A DNA stretch of 64,000 nucleotides from Thermaerobacter marianensis DSM 12885 (GCF_000184705.1 NC_014831.1:806001-870000), one strand, 5' to 3'; positions 51,406-60,613 are shown, numbered from the stretch's first letter. The notes: a model not told the origin generated them from the sequence alone. Made by a program: numbers and translations.

Positions 51406-52509
51406 GTGCGCGTTTGGGGCAAGAAGCACACGGTGGCGCTGCTTATGGCCGGGACCCTGTTGCTGTCGGCCTGCGGCGCGGGCGGCGGATCGGCCCCTGC
51501 CGCGGGGAGCGGCGCTGGCGGCGGTTCCGGGAGCACGGGCGCCGAGGAGAACAAGCTGGTGATCTACACCGCCCGGTCCAATGTGTTCGAGTACGTGATT
51601 CCCAAATTCGAGGAGAAGTACCCGGAGTACAAGGGCAACGTCCAGGTCCTGAACATGGGCGCCCAGGAGATCCTGGAGCGCGTCCGGGCCGAGAAGGGCA
51701 ACCCGCAGGCTGACTTCTGGTGGGGCGGCACCCAGCAGGCCCTGGCCCAGGCCGCCGAGGAGGGGCTCCTGGAGCCGGCTCCTTCGTCCGTGGTCGAGAA
51801 GGTTCCCGAGCAGTACCGGGATCCCCAGGGCCGCTGGGTGGGCGAGATCCTGCTGCCCGAGGTGATCATGTACAACACCGACGCCCTGAAGCCGGAGGAG
51901 GCGCCGCAGGACTGGGACGACCTGCTGGATCCCAAGTGGAAGGGCAAGATCGTCATCCGCGCGGTCCCGGCTTCGGGCACCATGCGCACCATCTACTCGG
52001 CGATGATCTACCGCCAGTACAAGGCGCAGGGCTCGGTGGAGGCGGGGTATGACTGGCTCCGGCGCCTGGACGCCAACACCAAGGAGTACGTCCCCGACCC
52101 GACGACTTTGTACCTGAAGCTGGCTCGCCAGGAGGCCCTGGTCAGTCTCTGGAACCTGCAGGACATCATGATCCAGCGGGAGACCAAGGGCTTGCCCTTC
52201 GGCTACGTGATGCCGGCCAGCGGCGCGCCCGTCCTGGTGGACGGCGTGGCGCTGATCAAGGGCGCCAAGCACCCCGAGGCCGCGAAGAAGTTCATGGAGT
52301 TCCTCTTCGACGAGGACGTGCAGCTGGACCTGGCGGCGAACATGTATCAAATTCCCACCCTGGCCAATCTGGACCCCGCGAAGATGCCGAAGTGGCTTGC
52401 CGAACTGGACCTCAAGCCCATGGATCTCGACTGGAAGATGATGGGCGAGAAGGAACAGGAGTGGATCCAGTACTGGGACCAGAACATCAAGGGCAAGGGC
52501 GGCCAGTGA
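51406..52509 (+). CDS. ABC substrate-binding lipoprotein, iron/2-aminoethylphosphonate type
   Basis: A 367-residue lipoprotein: KKHTVALLMAGTLLLSACGAG (lipobox L-S-A-C), a Gly/Ser linker, then a FbpA/PotD-like binding fold (KLVIYTARSNVFEYVIPKFEEKYP, ADFWWGGTQQALAQAAEEGLLEP, VIMYNTDALKPEEAPQDWDDLLDPKWKGKIV, DGVALIKGAKHPEAAKKFMEFL). Proteins of this group bind ferric iron, polyamines, thiamine or phosphonates; the conserved iron-binding Tyr pair was not evident, so an organic ligand is likelier. GTG start after AAGGGGGAAG. First transporter gene of the operon. Confidence 0.86.
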   Translation: MRVWGKKHTVALLMAGTLLLSACGAGGGSAPAAGSGAGGGSGSTGAEENKLVIYTARSNVFEYVIPKFEEKYPEYKGNVQVLNMGAQEILERVRAEKGNPQADFWWGGTQQALAQAAEEGLLEPAPSSVVEKVPEQYRDPQGRWVGEILLPEVIMYNTDALKPEEAPQDWDDLLDPKWKGKIVIRAVPASGTMRTIYSAMIYRQYKAQGSVEAGYDWLRRLDANTKEYVPDPTTLYLKLARQEALVSLWNLQDIMIQRETKGLPFGYVMPASGAPVLVDGVALIKGAKHPEAAKKFMEFLFDEDVQLDLAANMYQIPTLANLDPAKMPKWLAELDLKPMDLDWKMMGEKEQEWIQYWDQNIKGKGGQ

Positions 52510-52749
52510 CGGCGCGCCGGGGTGGCGGGCCGGCGGCCCTGGCGCGGTGGCCGGGCCGTGCCCCGGTACGGGGCGGGCGGGTCCGGTGATGCCGGCCACG
52601 GGGCCGCGACTCGCCGCCACCCGGTGAGCGCCACCAGAGGAGCCGGCGGCAGGGGCCCGGCGCGGGTCAAGGCCGGCCCGCCCGGGCCCCTGTGCCCGCC
52701 CACGTGATGGGAGCCGACCGCCTGGCCGCTTCCCGGCAGGGAGGATGCC

Positions 52750-53826
52750 GTGACCGTGAGCGCCCTGGCGCTGGAGAACGTGTCCAAGTCCTTTGACGGC
52801 CACTGGGTGGTGCGGGGCGTCAGCCTGCGGGTGGAGAGCGGGGAGCTGTTCACCCTGCTGGGGCCGTCGGGGTGTGGCAAGACCACCCTCTTGCGCATGA
52901 TCGCGGGCTTCTATTTCCCGACCGAGGGGCGGATCTACTTCGGCGAGCGGGACATCACCGACGTGCCGCCCCACCGGCGGGGCGTCGGCATGGTGTTCCA
53001 GAACTACGCCCTGTTCCCGCACCTGACGGTCTACGAGAACGTGGCCTTCGGCCTCCGGCTGCGGCGGGTGCCCCGGGACGAGCTGGACCGGCGGGTCCGG
53101 CAGGCCCTGGCCCAGGTGCGGCTGGCCGGGTTCGAGGGGCGCCGCATCGACCAGCTTTCCGGCGGCCAGCAGCAGCGGGTGGCCCTGGCCCGGGCCCTGG
53201 TCATCCAGCCGGCGCTCCTGCTCCTGGACGAGCCCCTGTCCAACCTGGACGCCAAGCTGCGGGAGGAAACGCGGGCGGAGATCCGGCGCCTGCAGGCCTC
53301 GGCCGGCATCACTACCATCTACGTCACCCACGATCAGGCCGAGGCCATGGCCATGTCCGACCGCATCGCGGTGCTGAGCCAGGGCGAGGTCCACCAGGTG
53401 GGCACGCCGCGGGAGATCTACCACCGCCCGGCCACCCGTTTCGTCGCCGGCTTCATCGGCAAGAGCAATCTCCTGGAGGGCCGCATCACGGCCCGGCGCG
53501 CGGGGGCCGTGCTCGTCCAGGCGGGCGGATTGGAGCTGTGGTGCGACGAGCGGCAGCGCAACCCCGGCGTCTCCCCGGAAGAAGGCCGGCCGGTCACCCT
53601 GTGCATCCGGCCGGAGGCTTTCCAGCCCGCCGCCGCGGGCGATCCCAACGTGGTGCGGGGGCGGGTGGTGATGGCGGAGTACGCCGGTTCCTACACCAGT
53701 TACCGCTTGCGGGCCGGCGAGGTGGAACTGCTGGTGGACCTGGCCTCGACGGGGGACCCCGGCCCCGCGCCCGGCGACGAGCTGGCGGTGTCCGTCGACC
53801 CCGGCCGCGTCTTCATGGTGGAGTGA
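52750..53826 (+). CDS. ABC transporter ATPase, PotA/FbpC type
   Basis: A 358-residue ATPase. Walker A GPSGCGKTT (about residue 38), Q-loop VFQNYALFPHLTV, signature LSGGQQQR (about 136), Walker B LLLLDEPLSNLD, switch His in YVTHDQAEAMAMSD, then the C-terminal TOBE regulatory domain (FIGKSNLLEG, LCIRPEAFQP). It energises the fused permease encoded next. GTG start with GGGAGGA upstream; 240 bases after the binding-protein gene. Confidence 0.92.
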   Translation: MTVSALALENVSKSFDGHWVVRGVSLRVESGELFTLLGPSGCGKTTLLRMIAGFYFPTEGRIYFGERDITDVPPHRRGVGMVFQNYALFPHLTVYENVAFGLRLRRVPRDELDRRVRQALAQVRLAGFEGRRIDQLSGGQQQRVALARALVIQPALLLLDEPLSNLDAKLREETRAEIRRLQASAGITTIYVTHDQAEAMAMSDRIAVLSQGEVHQVGTPREIYHRPATRFVAGFIGKSNLLEGRITARRAGAVLVQAGGLELWCDERQRNPGVSPEEGRPVTLCIRPEAFQPAAAGDPNVVRGRVVMAEYAGSYTSYRLRAGEVELLVDLASTGDPGPAPGDELAVSVDPGRVFMVE

Positions 53827-53830
53827 GGGG

Positions 53831-55717
53831 ATGGGCATGGGCGTGGACAAGGCAAGGGCGTTTCCCGGGGCGACCTCCGGACCCGCCTCCGAGGCGCCTC
53901 CCTTGCCCGTGGAGGGGAGTGGGGGTGGCGGGAGCCCGCTCCCGGCGGGGACCGGCGGTGGTGGGGGCCTGCTGCCACCGGGCACCGGGGCGGGCGGGGG
54001 CCTCCTCCCGGCCGCGCGGCCCGGGCGGCGCGGGGCCGTGTCGCGGGCGATCCTGCCCTATCTGGCCGTGGCGCCGCTGGTGGTGATCCTCTGGGGGTAC
54101 GTGGTGTATCCCCTGTGGGCGACCTTCGCCACCAGCGCCTGGGTGGACGGGCGCTTCACCCTGGAGCATTACCGGGTCTTCTTCGACCGGACCCATACCG
54201 CCCCGCTGGAGGCCCTGGTCACCAGTCTCTGGATCTCGGTGCTGAGTGTGCTGACCTGCGGCGTGGTGGGGGTGGCCCTGGCGTTCCTCCTCAACCGGTA
54301 CGAGTTCCCGGGCCGGCGGATGTTCCAGACCCTGGTGCTGGTGCCCATGTCCCTGCCGCCCCTGGTGGGCGTGCTGTCGTTCATGTTCCTCTACGGGGAG
54401 AGCGGCATCATCCCGCGGGCGGTGCAGCACCTGCTGGGGCTGGAGCAGGTGCCCTTCGCCCTGCGGGGCCTGGCCGGGGTGCTGGCGGTGCACACCTTCA
54501 CCATGTATCCCTACTTCTACATGCCGGCCGCGGCGGCGCTGCAGGGGCTCGACCCGTCCCTGGAGGAAGCGGCCCGGAGCCTGGGCGCCAGCGGCTGGCA
54601 GGCCTGGCGCCGGGTCACCCTGCCCATGCTCACGCCGGCCCTGGTGGCGGGGGCACTGCTGGTCTTCATGCACTCGCTGGCCTCCTACACCGCGCCGCTG
54701 CTCTTCGGCGTGGACCGGACGCTGACCATGCAGATCTACGTCTCCCGGACCAACGGCGACCTGGCGCTGGCCTCGGCCCTGTCCACGGTCCTGTCCCTGG
54801 TGTCCGTCGCCTTCCTGCTCTTCATGCGCTGGTACCAGGAGCGGCGGGTCTACCGCAGCCTGTCCAAGGGGGCGGCGCACCATCGCACCGAGGTGCGCAA
54901 CCCGCTGCTGCGGTGGGTGGCGCTGGTGCTGTCGGCTCTGGGCGTGGTGCTGGTGCTGCTGCCCGTGTTCGTCCTGGTGCTGATCTCCTTCTCGGTCAAC
55001 GCCCGGTGGACGGTGCAGGTGCTGCCGCCTGCCTACACCCTGGACAACTACCGGGCGATCTTCAGCGACCCGCGGTTCTGGGAGCCGGTGGCCACCAGCC
55101 TGAAGACCAGCCTGCTGGCCACCCTGGCGGCGGCGGTCTTCAGCGTGGCGGCGGCCTACGCGGTTACGCGGCTGAACTTCTGCGGCCGCGGCCTGCTGGA
55201 TGCGGCCATCATGCTGCCCTGGGCGTTGCCGGGCACGGTGGTGGCCATCAACCTGATCGCGGCCTTCAACGAGCCCACGCCCTTCAGCCTCGGGCAGATC
55301 CTGGTGGGCACCTTCTGGATCCTGCCCCTGGCCTACTTCGTGCGCCTCATGCCCCTGGTGTTTCGCTCGTCGGCGGCCGCGCTGGCCCAGCAGGACCCGT
55401 CCCTGGAAGAGGCGGCCCGCAGCCTGGGGGCGACCTGGGGCTACACCTTCCGGCGGGTGGTGCTGCCGTTGATGCTGCCCGGGGTCCTGGGCGGGGCGCT
55501 GCTGGCCTTCGTGGAGGGCGTGGGCGAGTTCGTGGCCTCGATCCTGCTGTACACGCCCGAGAACGTGCCCATTTCCGTGGAGATCTTCCGGCGCATGTAC
55601 TCCTTTGAATTCGGGACCGCCACGGCCTACGGCGTGCTCCAGATCGTGCTGATCCTGATCGTGCTGGGCATCAGTAGCCGCCTGCACCGCGGCGGGGCCT
55701 CCCGGGTGGTGTATTGA
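53831..55717 (+). CDS. ABC transporter permease with two fused membrane domains, FbpB type
   Basis: A 628-residue protein. About 70 Gly/Pro-rich residues precede two tandem permease domains of about 270 residues each, both with an EAA loop: DPSLEEAARSLGASGWQAWRRVTLPML and DPSLEEAARSLGATWGYTFRRVVLPLM. This double-domain form is typical of iron, phosphonate and thiamine importers of the FbpB class, so one polypeptide makes the whole channel. Start ATG at 53831 or 53837, a few bases after the ATPase stop. Twelve predicted helices. Confidence 0.9.
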   Translation: MGMGVDKARAFPGATSGPASEAPPLPVEGSGGGGSPLPAGTGGGGGLLPPGTGAGGGLLPAARPGRRGAVSRAILPYLAVAPLVVILWGYVVYPLWATFATSAWVDGRFTLEHYRVFFDRTHTAPLEALVTSLWISVLSVLTCGVVGVALAFLLNRYEFPGRRMFQTLVLVPMSLPPLVGVLSFMFLYGESGIIPRAVQHLLGLEQVPFALRGLAGVLAVHTFTMYPYFYMPAAAALQGLDPSLEEAARSLGASGWQAWRRVTLPMLTPALVAGALLVFMHSLASYTAPLLFGVDRTLTMQIYVSRTNGDLALASALSTVLSLVSVAFLLFMRWYQERRVYRSLSKGAAHHRTEVRNPLLRWVALVLSALGVVLVLLPVFVLVLISFSVNARWTVQVLPPAYTLDNYRAIFSDPRFWEPVATSLKTSLLATLAAAVFSVAAAYAVTRLNFCGRGLLDAAIMLPWALPGTVVAINLIAAFNEPTPFSLGQILVGTFWILPLAYFVRLMPLVFRSSAAALAQQDPSLEEAARSLGATWGYTFRRVVLPLMLPGVLGGALLAFVEGVGEFVASILLYTPENVPISVEIFRRMYSFEFGTATAYGVLQIVLILIVLGISSRLHRGGASRVVY

Positions 55718-55720
55718 CGG

Positions 55721-56830
55721 ATGAACGCGCGTGACGAGGGCGTGACGAGCTCCCCCGGCGGACACGCAGCCGGCGCCGGCAGGAGCGCTCCTGCGGGTGC
55801 CGTCATGGGAAGGGGCGGGCCCGGGCGGCGAACGGAGCTGGTTCCTGAGGTAGAGCCGCACGCAGGGGCGAGCCAGCCCGGCTCGGAGGGCGAGCCAAGC
55901 ACGGTAGGGATGGGGCACGGCTCCGGGGAGGAGCCGGCTACGGGGGCGCTCCCGCCCGGCGCGGCGACGGAGTGGGCCGGTGCGGGCCCGGAGGCCGCCC
56001 CGCCCGGCGCCGCCGGTGCCGCCGGCCCTGCCGGTCCCGCCGGGGTGGTGCCCATCGAGCGCATCCCCGGCGGCCACCTGGCCGGGTGGATTCGCAGGGC
56101 CGACTTCGCCCTGCTGCCCCTGGCCAGCCTGGAGTGGCACGGTCCCCACATGCCGCTGGGCACCGACCTCATCCTGGCCCGGGGCCTGGCCGAGCGCCTG
56201 CGGGGCGAATTCACGGCTCTGCTCTACCCGCCCTTCGTCTACACCGCCTGCCCCGGGAAGACCCGCCACTACCCCGGTACCGTGGCTCTGCGGGCCGAGG
56301 TGGCCCTGGCCGTCCTCTGCGACGTGCTGCGGGGGATCCTGGATGCGGGGTTCGTCCGGGTGCTGCTGCTCAACGCCCACGACGCCAACATGGCCATCGC
56401 CCGCGCCGCCGCCGAGGCCGTGACGGGGGAGCGGCGCGCCAGCATCCTGCTGGTCAACTGGTGGCAGATGGTGAGCCCCGAGGAAACGGCGGGCCTGTTC
56501 CGGGGCGAGCCCGGGGACGCCCGGCCCGGCCGCGGGCACGGCGGGCCCTTCGAGGCGTCGGCCACCGCCGCCCTGGCGCCCGAGAGCGTCGACCCCGCCC
56601 TGGCGCCGGAGCTGCCGCCGCGACGGCCGCCGGAGGCGGGGCGCCCGTACGTGCTGGTGGAGAGCAACCCCGAGCCCTGGGCGGGGTATGCCGGGTTCGT
56701 CCGGGACACGTCGGTGCAGGCCGGCCGGTTCATCGTGGAGCGTACGCTGGAGCACCTGGAGCGCCTGATCGCGGCCTGGCTGCGGGCGCCCCTGCCGGGG
56801 GACCCGCCGGGGCGGGCGCGGGACGGGTAG
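55721..56830 (+). CDS. Creatininase-family metal-dependent amidohydrolase
   Basis: A 369-residue protein. The first ~108 residues are Gly/Ala/Pro-rich and unlike the family; the true domain starts at VVPIERIPGGHLAGWI. Metal-site motifs: LLPLASLEWHGPHMPLGTDLILA (Glu, His, Asp), VLLLNAHDANMAIARAA in place of the common N-G-H-G-G-N, and HGGPFEASATAAL in place of H-A-G-E-x-E-T-S. The His and Glu ligands look kept but the second-shell residues differ, so the substrate may be unusual. Family members open cyclic amides or formamides. Starts four bases after the permease stop; part of the ROK-controlled operon. Confidence 0.82.
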   Translation: MNARDEGVTSSPGGHAAGAGRSAPAGAVMGRGGPGRRTELVPEVEPHAGASQPGSEGEPSTVGMGHGSGEEPATGALPPGAATEWAGAGPEAAPPGAAGAAGPAGPAGVVPIERIPGGHLAGWIRRADFALLPLASLEWHGPHMPLGTDLILARGLAERLRGEFTALLYPPFVYTACPGKTRHYPGTVALRAEVALAVLCDVLRGILDAGFVRVLLLNAHDANMAIARAAAEAVTGERRASILLVNWWQMVSPEETAGLFRGEPGDARPGRGHGGPFEASATAALAPESVDPALAPELPPRRPPEAGRPYVLVESNPEPWAGYAGFVRDTSVQAGRFIVERTLEHLERLIAAWLRAPLPGDPPGRARDG

Positions 56831-56971
56831 GCCCACGGGTAGGTTCCGGGGGCGGTGGAGGGCCGGCAGGACGTTGGGGGCCATGGGGACCTGGGGTGCC
56901 GCAGAACGGGCGGGCGGGGCAGGCGCATCGAACTCGCATCGGACCAGAGAGGAGAACGGAGTGGAGAGGGC

Positions 56972-58492
56972 ATGGGTATTCGCGACACCATCTTGGAACG
57001 GGACGGGCGCCAATTTCCCGGCAAGAGTTACGCCGAGGCGGTGCTGGTGCCGATCTTCGAGCAGGCCAAGCGCCATCTTTTGGCCCCTATGCTGGCCATC
57101 CACCGCGCCCACCTGGTCATGCTGGTGGAACGGGGCATCGTTCCGGCCGGGCAAGGGCGGCGGATCCTGGCGGCGCTGGCGTCCATCGACCCCGCCGAGG
57201 TGGCGCGCAGCCGGTACGACGGCCGCTTCGAGGACCTGTTCTTCTACATTGAGGAACTGCTGATCCAGCGGGCCGGCGAGGTGGCGGGCAACCTGCACAT
57301 CGCCCGCAGCCGCAACGACATGGGCGTGGCCATGTACCGGATGGTCCTGCGCCGGCAGCTGCTGGACGTGCTGGACGGGATGGTGGCGCTGCACCAGACC
57401 CTGGTGCGGCTGGCCGAGGAGCACGTCGACACCCTGTGTCTCGCCTACACCCACACCCAGCCCGCCCAGCCGACCACCCTGGCCCACTACCTGCTGGCGG
57501 CCGCCGATGTGCTGGCCCGGGACATCGAGCGGTTGCAGCAGGCCTACCGGCAGGTCAACCGCTCCCCCCTGGGGGCCGCGGCCCTGACCACCTCGGGCTT
57601 CCCGGTGGACCGGCAGCGGGTGGCGGAGCTGCTGGGCTTCGACGGGCTGGTGGAGAATTCCTACGACGCCATCGCTTCGGTGGACTACCTGACCGAGGCG
57701 GCCGCCGCCCTGCAGCTGGCCTTCGTCCATACCGGGCGGATGGTCCAGGACCTGCTGGTGTGGTGCACCCAGGAGTTCGGCGCCCTGCGCCTGGCTGACG
57801 CCTACGTGCAGTGCAGCAGCATCATGCCCCAGAAGCGCAACCCCGTGGGGCTGGAGCACGCCCGGGCGCTGCTGAGCAGCGGCGCCGCCAGCGCGGCGGC
57901 CGTGGTCGCCGTGATCCACAACACCCCCTTCGGCGACATCGTCGACTCGGAGGACGACCTCCAGCCCCATCTCTGGCGGGCCGCCGAGGTGGGGGCGCGG
58001 GTGTTCCCGCTGCTGGCCAACGTGGTGGGGACCGTGGAGGTGAACCGGGAGCTCCTGGAGCGGCGGGCGCGGGCCAGCTTCGCCACCGTCACCGAGCTGG
58101 CCGACGCCCTGGTCCGGCACCACGGCCTGGACTTCCGCACCGCTCACCGGGTGGTGGCGCGGGCGGTGGCCCGGGCGACGGCGGCGGGCAGGACGGCGGC
58201 GGAGATCACGGCGGCCGACGTGGCGGCCGCCAGCGCCGAGGTGCTGGGCGCCCCGCTGGCTGTGGCGGAGGACACCGTCCGGCAGGCCCTGGATCCCGGG
58301 GTCTTCGTGCGGGTGCGGCGGGTCACTGGCGGCCCGGCGCCCGAGGAGGTGCGCCGGATGCTGGCGGCCCGGGGGCAGGTGCAGGCGTCCCTGCGCGCCT
58401 GGGTGGAGGAACGGCGGGCCGCCCTGAAGCGGGCCGAAGCGGAACTGGACCGGGCCTGCCGGGAACTGGCCACTGATGGCGCGGGAGCCTAG
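56972..58492 (+). CDS. Argininosuccinate lyase-like protein (ArgH2 type)
   Basis: A 506-residue member of the fumarase/aspartase superfamily. IARSRNDMGVAMYRM, YTHTQPAQPTTLAHYLL, and the signature SSIMPQKRNPVGLEHARAL, with the catalytic Ser loop, are typical of argininosuccinate lyases. It stands next to a transporter and a creatininase-like protein rather than arg genes, and is about 40 residues longer than ArgH at the C-terminus (charged helix EERRAALKRAEAELDRACREL). A catabolic C-N lyase acting on an imported compound is therefore proposed. ATG at 56972 follows GGAGAGGG. Confidence 0.87.
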   Translation: MGIRDTILERDGRQFPGKSYAEAVLVPIFEQAKRHLLAPMLAIHRAHLVMLVERGIVPAGQGRRILAALASIDPAEVARSRYDGRFEDLFFYIEELLIQRAGEVAGNLHIARSRNDMGVAMYRMVLRRQLLDVLDGMVALHQTLVRLAEEHVDTLCLAYTHTQPAQPTTLAHYLLAAADVLARDIERLQQAYRQVNRSPLGAAALTTSGFPVDRQRVAELLGFDGLVENSYDAIASVDYLTEAAAALQLAFVHTGRMVQDLLVWCTQEFGALRLADAYVQCSSIMPQKRNPVGLEHARALLSSGAASAAAVVAVIHNTPFGDIVDSEDDLQPHLWRAAEVGARVFPLLANVVGTVEVNRELLERRARASFATVTELADALVRHHGLDFRTAHRVVARAVARATAAGRTAAEITAADVAAASAEVLGAPLAVAEDTVRQALDPGVFVRVRRVTGGPAPEEVRRMLAARGQVQASLRAWVEERRAALKRAEAELDRACRELATDGAGA

Positions 58493-58619
58493 CAACCGGC
58501 GGAACCTGTTACCTCCCGCAACGCCCGCCGGTCACCCTCCGGCGCCATTCTCTACGATGTCCCTACGATGTCCGTGACTTACGGCTGTGGCGTGGATCCT
58601 CTGGGCAGCCGAATAGTCC

Positions 58620-59027
58620 TTACAGGTACCGGTCGCAAAAGTCACGCGCAGTGACGATCTCGATGTCCTGGTACCGGGAGAGTCGGAGGAGATGGCGGTC
58701 GCCCGACACGACGGCCCCCGCTCGGCCGGCCAGGGCGGCCTCCAGCACCCGGTTGTCCGCCGGGTCCTCACGAATGACTTGCACCCGCTCCTGGGGTACG
58801 ACCAGGTGTTCCGGGCGGTAAAGCCAGGCGAGGACCAGCGGTAGGGCGGGGTGGCTGCGGACGGGCGCCAGTTTCGGGTATCGCAACACCCGTTCCAGTT
58901 CGGCCAGGAGTTCGGCGGTGGTGATCAGCTGGTGCCGGCCTTCCCTCAGAGCGAGCAGAACGTCGCGGGGCGGGCCGGCCCAGCCGATGGCCGAGACCAG
59001 GGTGTTGGTATCGAGGACCACCCTCAC
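58620..59027 (-). CDS. PIN-domain toxin (VapC-like RNase)
   Basis: A 135-residue PIN domain. VVLDTNTLVSAIGW supplies the first Asp, LLAELERVLRYP the Glu, IREDPADNRVLEAALAGRAGAVVSGDRHLL the later Asp residues, the layout of the 'putative toxin, PIN family' group. The GTG start overlaps the stop of the upstream antitoxin (GTGA), so the pair is co-translated. Such toxins cut specific RNAs and are held inactive by the antitoxin. Confidence 0.88.
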   Translation of the reverse strand: MRVVLDTNTLVSAIGWAGPPRDVLLALREGRHQLITTAELLAELERVLRYPKLAPVRSHPALPLVLAWLYRPEHLVVPQERVQVIREDPADNRVLEAALAGRAGAVVSGDRHLLRLSRYQDIEIVTARDFCDRYL

Positions 59028-59314
59028 CGTGCGTCACGCCCGTCGCGCGCGGCCCGTACCGCTTCCTCGACGACCTCGGGGGACAACCGGGCGGCCGCGA
59101 CCGCGCTGCCGATGGCGTCGAGAGCCCGCTCGAAGGCGAGCCGGGCGTAGGCCTCTTCAATGTTCTTGAGTCGCTGGAATTCCTCGGCGGAGAGCAGGAC
59201 GGCCTCGCCTGTGCCGCGGCGCGTGAGGAGGACGGGCTCACCGGTGCGCCGGACCTCCTCCAGGAGACGGCCCAGCTCGCGCCGTGCCTCCTCGACCGTC
59301 AGGGGCTTGAGCAT
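59024..59314 (-). CDS. Phd/YefM-type antitoxin
   Basis: A 96-residue protein starting MLKPLTVEEARRELGRLLEEVRRTGEPVLLTRRGTGEAVLLSAEEFQRL, the Phd/YefM DNA-binding fold, followed by a charged helical tail that would wrap the PIN toxin. ATG at 59314 has GAGGTGA upstream. It represses its own promoter in related systems. Forms one module with the PIN gene. Confidence 0.88.
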   Translation of the reverse strand: MLKPLTVEEARRELGRLLEEVRRTGEPVLLTRRGTGEAVLLSAEEFQRLKNIEEAYARLAFERALDAIGSAVAAARLSPEVVEEAVRAARDGRDAR

Positions 59315-59619
59315 GTGGTTCACCTCTAGGTTGATCTCTAGCTCAATCTTGATGTTTTTCTGGGACCAAGTCAAGGGCGTACCATGGGGACGGTGCGGGC
59401 TGGCCACGCGTGCCGGCCAGGCAACGGGAAGTTTCCGGCCGGTTCCGTCGCACGCCCCAGCGGTCGGGTGCGACCAGCGCCCGGCCGCGCGGGTGGCGCC
59501 GAGCGGGGTGTGAATCCGTCGACCTGGTTGACTCGAGTGCGCACACCGTGGTTGACGCGTCGCCGTACACTCTATACGATAGCGTCACACACCGCACACA
59601 ACTCCGGGAGGGAGCCGGC
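59315..59619. promoter_or_regulatory. Divergent promoter region between two toxin-antitoxin modules
   Basis: A 305-base spacer. On the plus side, TTGACG (59552-59557), 17 bases, then TACGAT (59575-59580) forms a fair sigma-A promoter. A small palindrome, CTAT-ACG-ATAG (59572-59582), covers its -10 box and could be the operator of the ribbon-helix-helix antitoxin. On the minus side, TTGA and TCAA half-sites around 59331-59346 lie just upstream of the Phd-type gene. Confidence 0.6.
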
Positions 59620-59865
59620 ATGCAGACGCTGTCCGTGCGCATCCCCGACGAGCTCAAGCGGCTCTTGGAGGCCCGGGCCAGGGGGCAGCACCGTCAGTTG
59701 TCCGACCAGGTGCGGCGGTACTTGGAGATCGCCCTGGTGGCCGAAGACAATCCCGATCTTTCCTTTTCCATGATCGAGGCCATTCTCGAAGCCAAGGCGG
59801 AGCTGGAGGCCGGTTTGGCCGAGCCGTACGTCTTCGAGGACGACCATGACCCCGTACGAGGTTGA
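59620..59865 (+). CDS. Ribbon-helix-helix antitoxin (RelB/CopG-like)
   Basis: An 81-residue protein: MQTLSVRIPDELKRLLEARARGQHRQLSDQVRRYLEIAL is a ribbon-helix-helix DNA-binding domain, followed by an acidic C-terminal tail (EDNPDLSFSMIEAILEAKAELEAGL) that would bind the toxin. ATG follows GGGAGGGAGC. Its end overlaps the toxin start by 20 bases. Confidence 0.82.
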   Translation: MQTLSVRIPDELKRLLEARARGQHRQLSDQVRRYLEIALVAEDNPDLSFSMIEAILEAKAELEAGLAEPYVFEDDHDPVRG

Positions 59866-60136
59866 AGCGGCGCCGCGGTTCAACCGCGACGCCAAGCGCC
59901 TTCCGCCGGCCCTCAAGCGCGCGCTGGACGCCGAGATCCGTACGATCGCCGCCGACCCGATCCGGGGGGATCGCAAGCGCGGTTTGTTGCGCGATGTGTA
60001 TGTCGAGAAGTTCAAGGCCCAAAATGACCAGTGGCTGATTGCCTACAACATCGACGAGAACCGGCGCGTGATCCAGCTGCTGGCCTTCGGACAACACGAG
60101 AACTTCTATCGCGACCTGGGTCGCTATATTCGGTAA
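59846..60136 (+). CDS. RelE/ParE-family toxin
   Basis: A 96-residue protein: YEVEAAPRFNRDAKRLPPALKRALDAEIRTIAADP, then KRGLLRDVYVEKFKAQNDQWLIAYNIDENRRVIQLLAFGQHENFYRDLGRYI, the RelE fold with the C-terminal G-x-H-x-x-F-Y-x-D-L end of the RelE/ParE superfamily. RelE-type toxins cut mRNA on the ribosome, ParE types act on gyrase; sequence alone does not decide. Encoded with the upstream antitoxin. Confidence 0.85.
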   Translation: MTPYEVEAAPRFNRDAKRLPPALKRALDAEIRTIAADPIRGDRKRGLLRDVYVEKFKAQNDQWLIAYNIDENRRVIQLLAFGQHENFYRDLGRYIR

Positions 60137-60613
60137 GGAGGGCGCCGGTCCCTGAAGAGACAGCCCACGCCCCTTTCCGCTTCTTGGAGCACTTCGCGTG
60201 CCCGCTGGGGTTCCTGCTGTGACGTGATCTGTCAGGGTACGACACGACCCGTATGGTATCATGGAAACGCCATGGCGCTTGGTTGTTCTGGCAGGATTGT
60301 TACCTTAAATTTATCCTATCCTTCCCACCGGGTATGTGGCCCGCATGACCCCAAGGGGGACGGCTCCACGCGAATCCTGTGGTCGGGAGCGCGCATCGCA
60401 AGCACCGGTGTGAGTACGGCTGCAGCGGTCTCCTGGTGACGGTTTCGCCACAGACCGTCTCTTTGTTGACATTGCTTTGTCGACGGCGCGGGTGTGCCGA
60501 CGCGGGTGGGCTTGCGACGTGCTCACGGTGGCATACGGCGTCGTTCCGGGGGCCCGGCGGTGGCCGGCCGGCTCCGGCACCGGTGCTTCCGTCACGATGG
60601 TTCGGGGGGCGAG
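60137..60613. other. 477-base spacer, no gene seen
   Basis: Separates the toxin-antitoxin block from ugd. Contains an extended -10-like TGGTATCAT (60254-60262), an AT-rich patch (TTAAATTTATCC, near 60303-60315), and TTGACATTGC (60466-60475) without a clear -10 partner. No frame here has both a ribosome site and a recognisable product. The higher AT content fits recent insertion of the block, as an inference. Confidence 0.4.

Noticed and set aside
53813-58495. A 1560-codon open frame on the minus strand across the ABC importer, creatininase and lyase genes
   Set aside because: It is antisense to five well-supported genes, contains no recognisable domain and is rich in His, Gln, Gly and Arg, as expected from the complement of GC-rich coding sequence.
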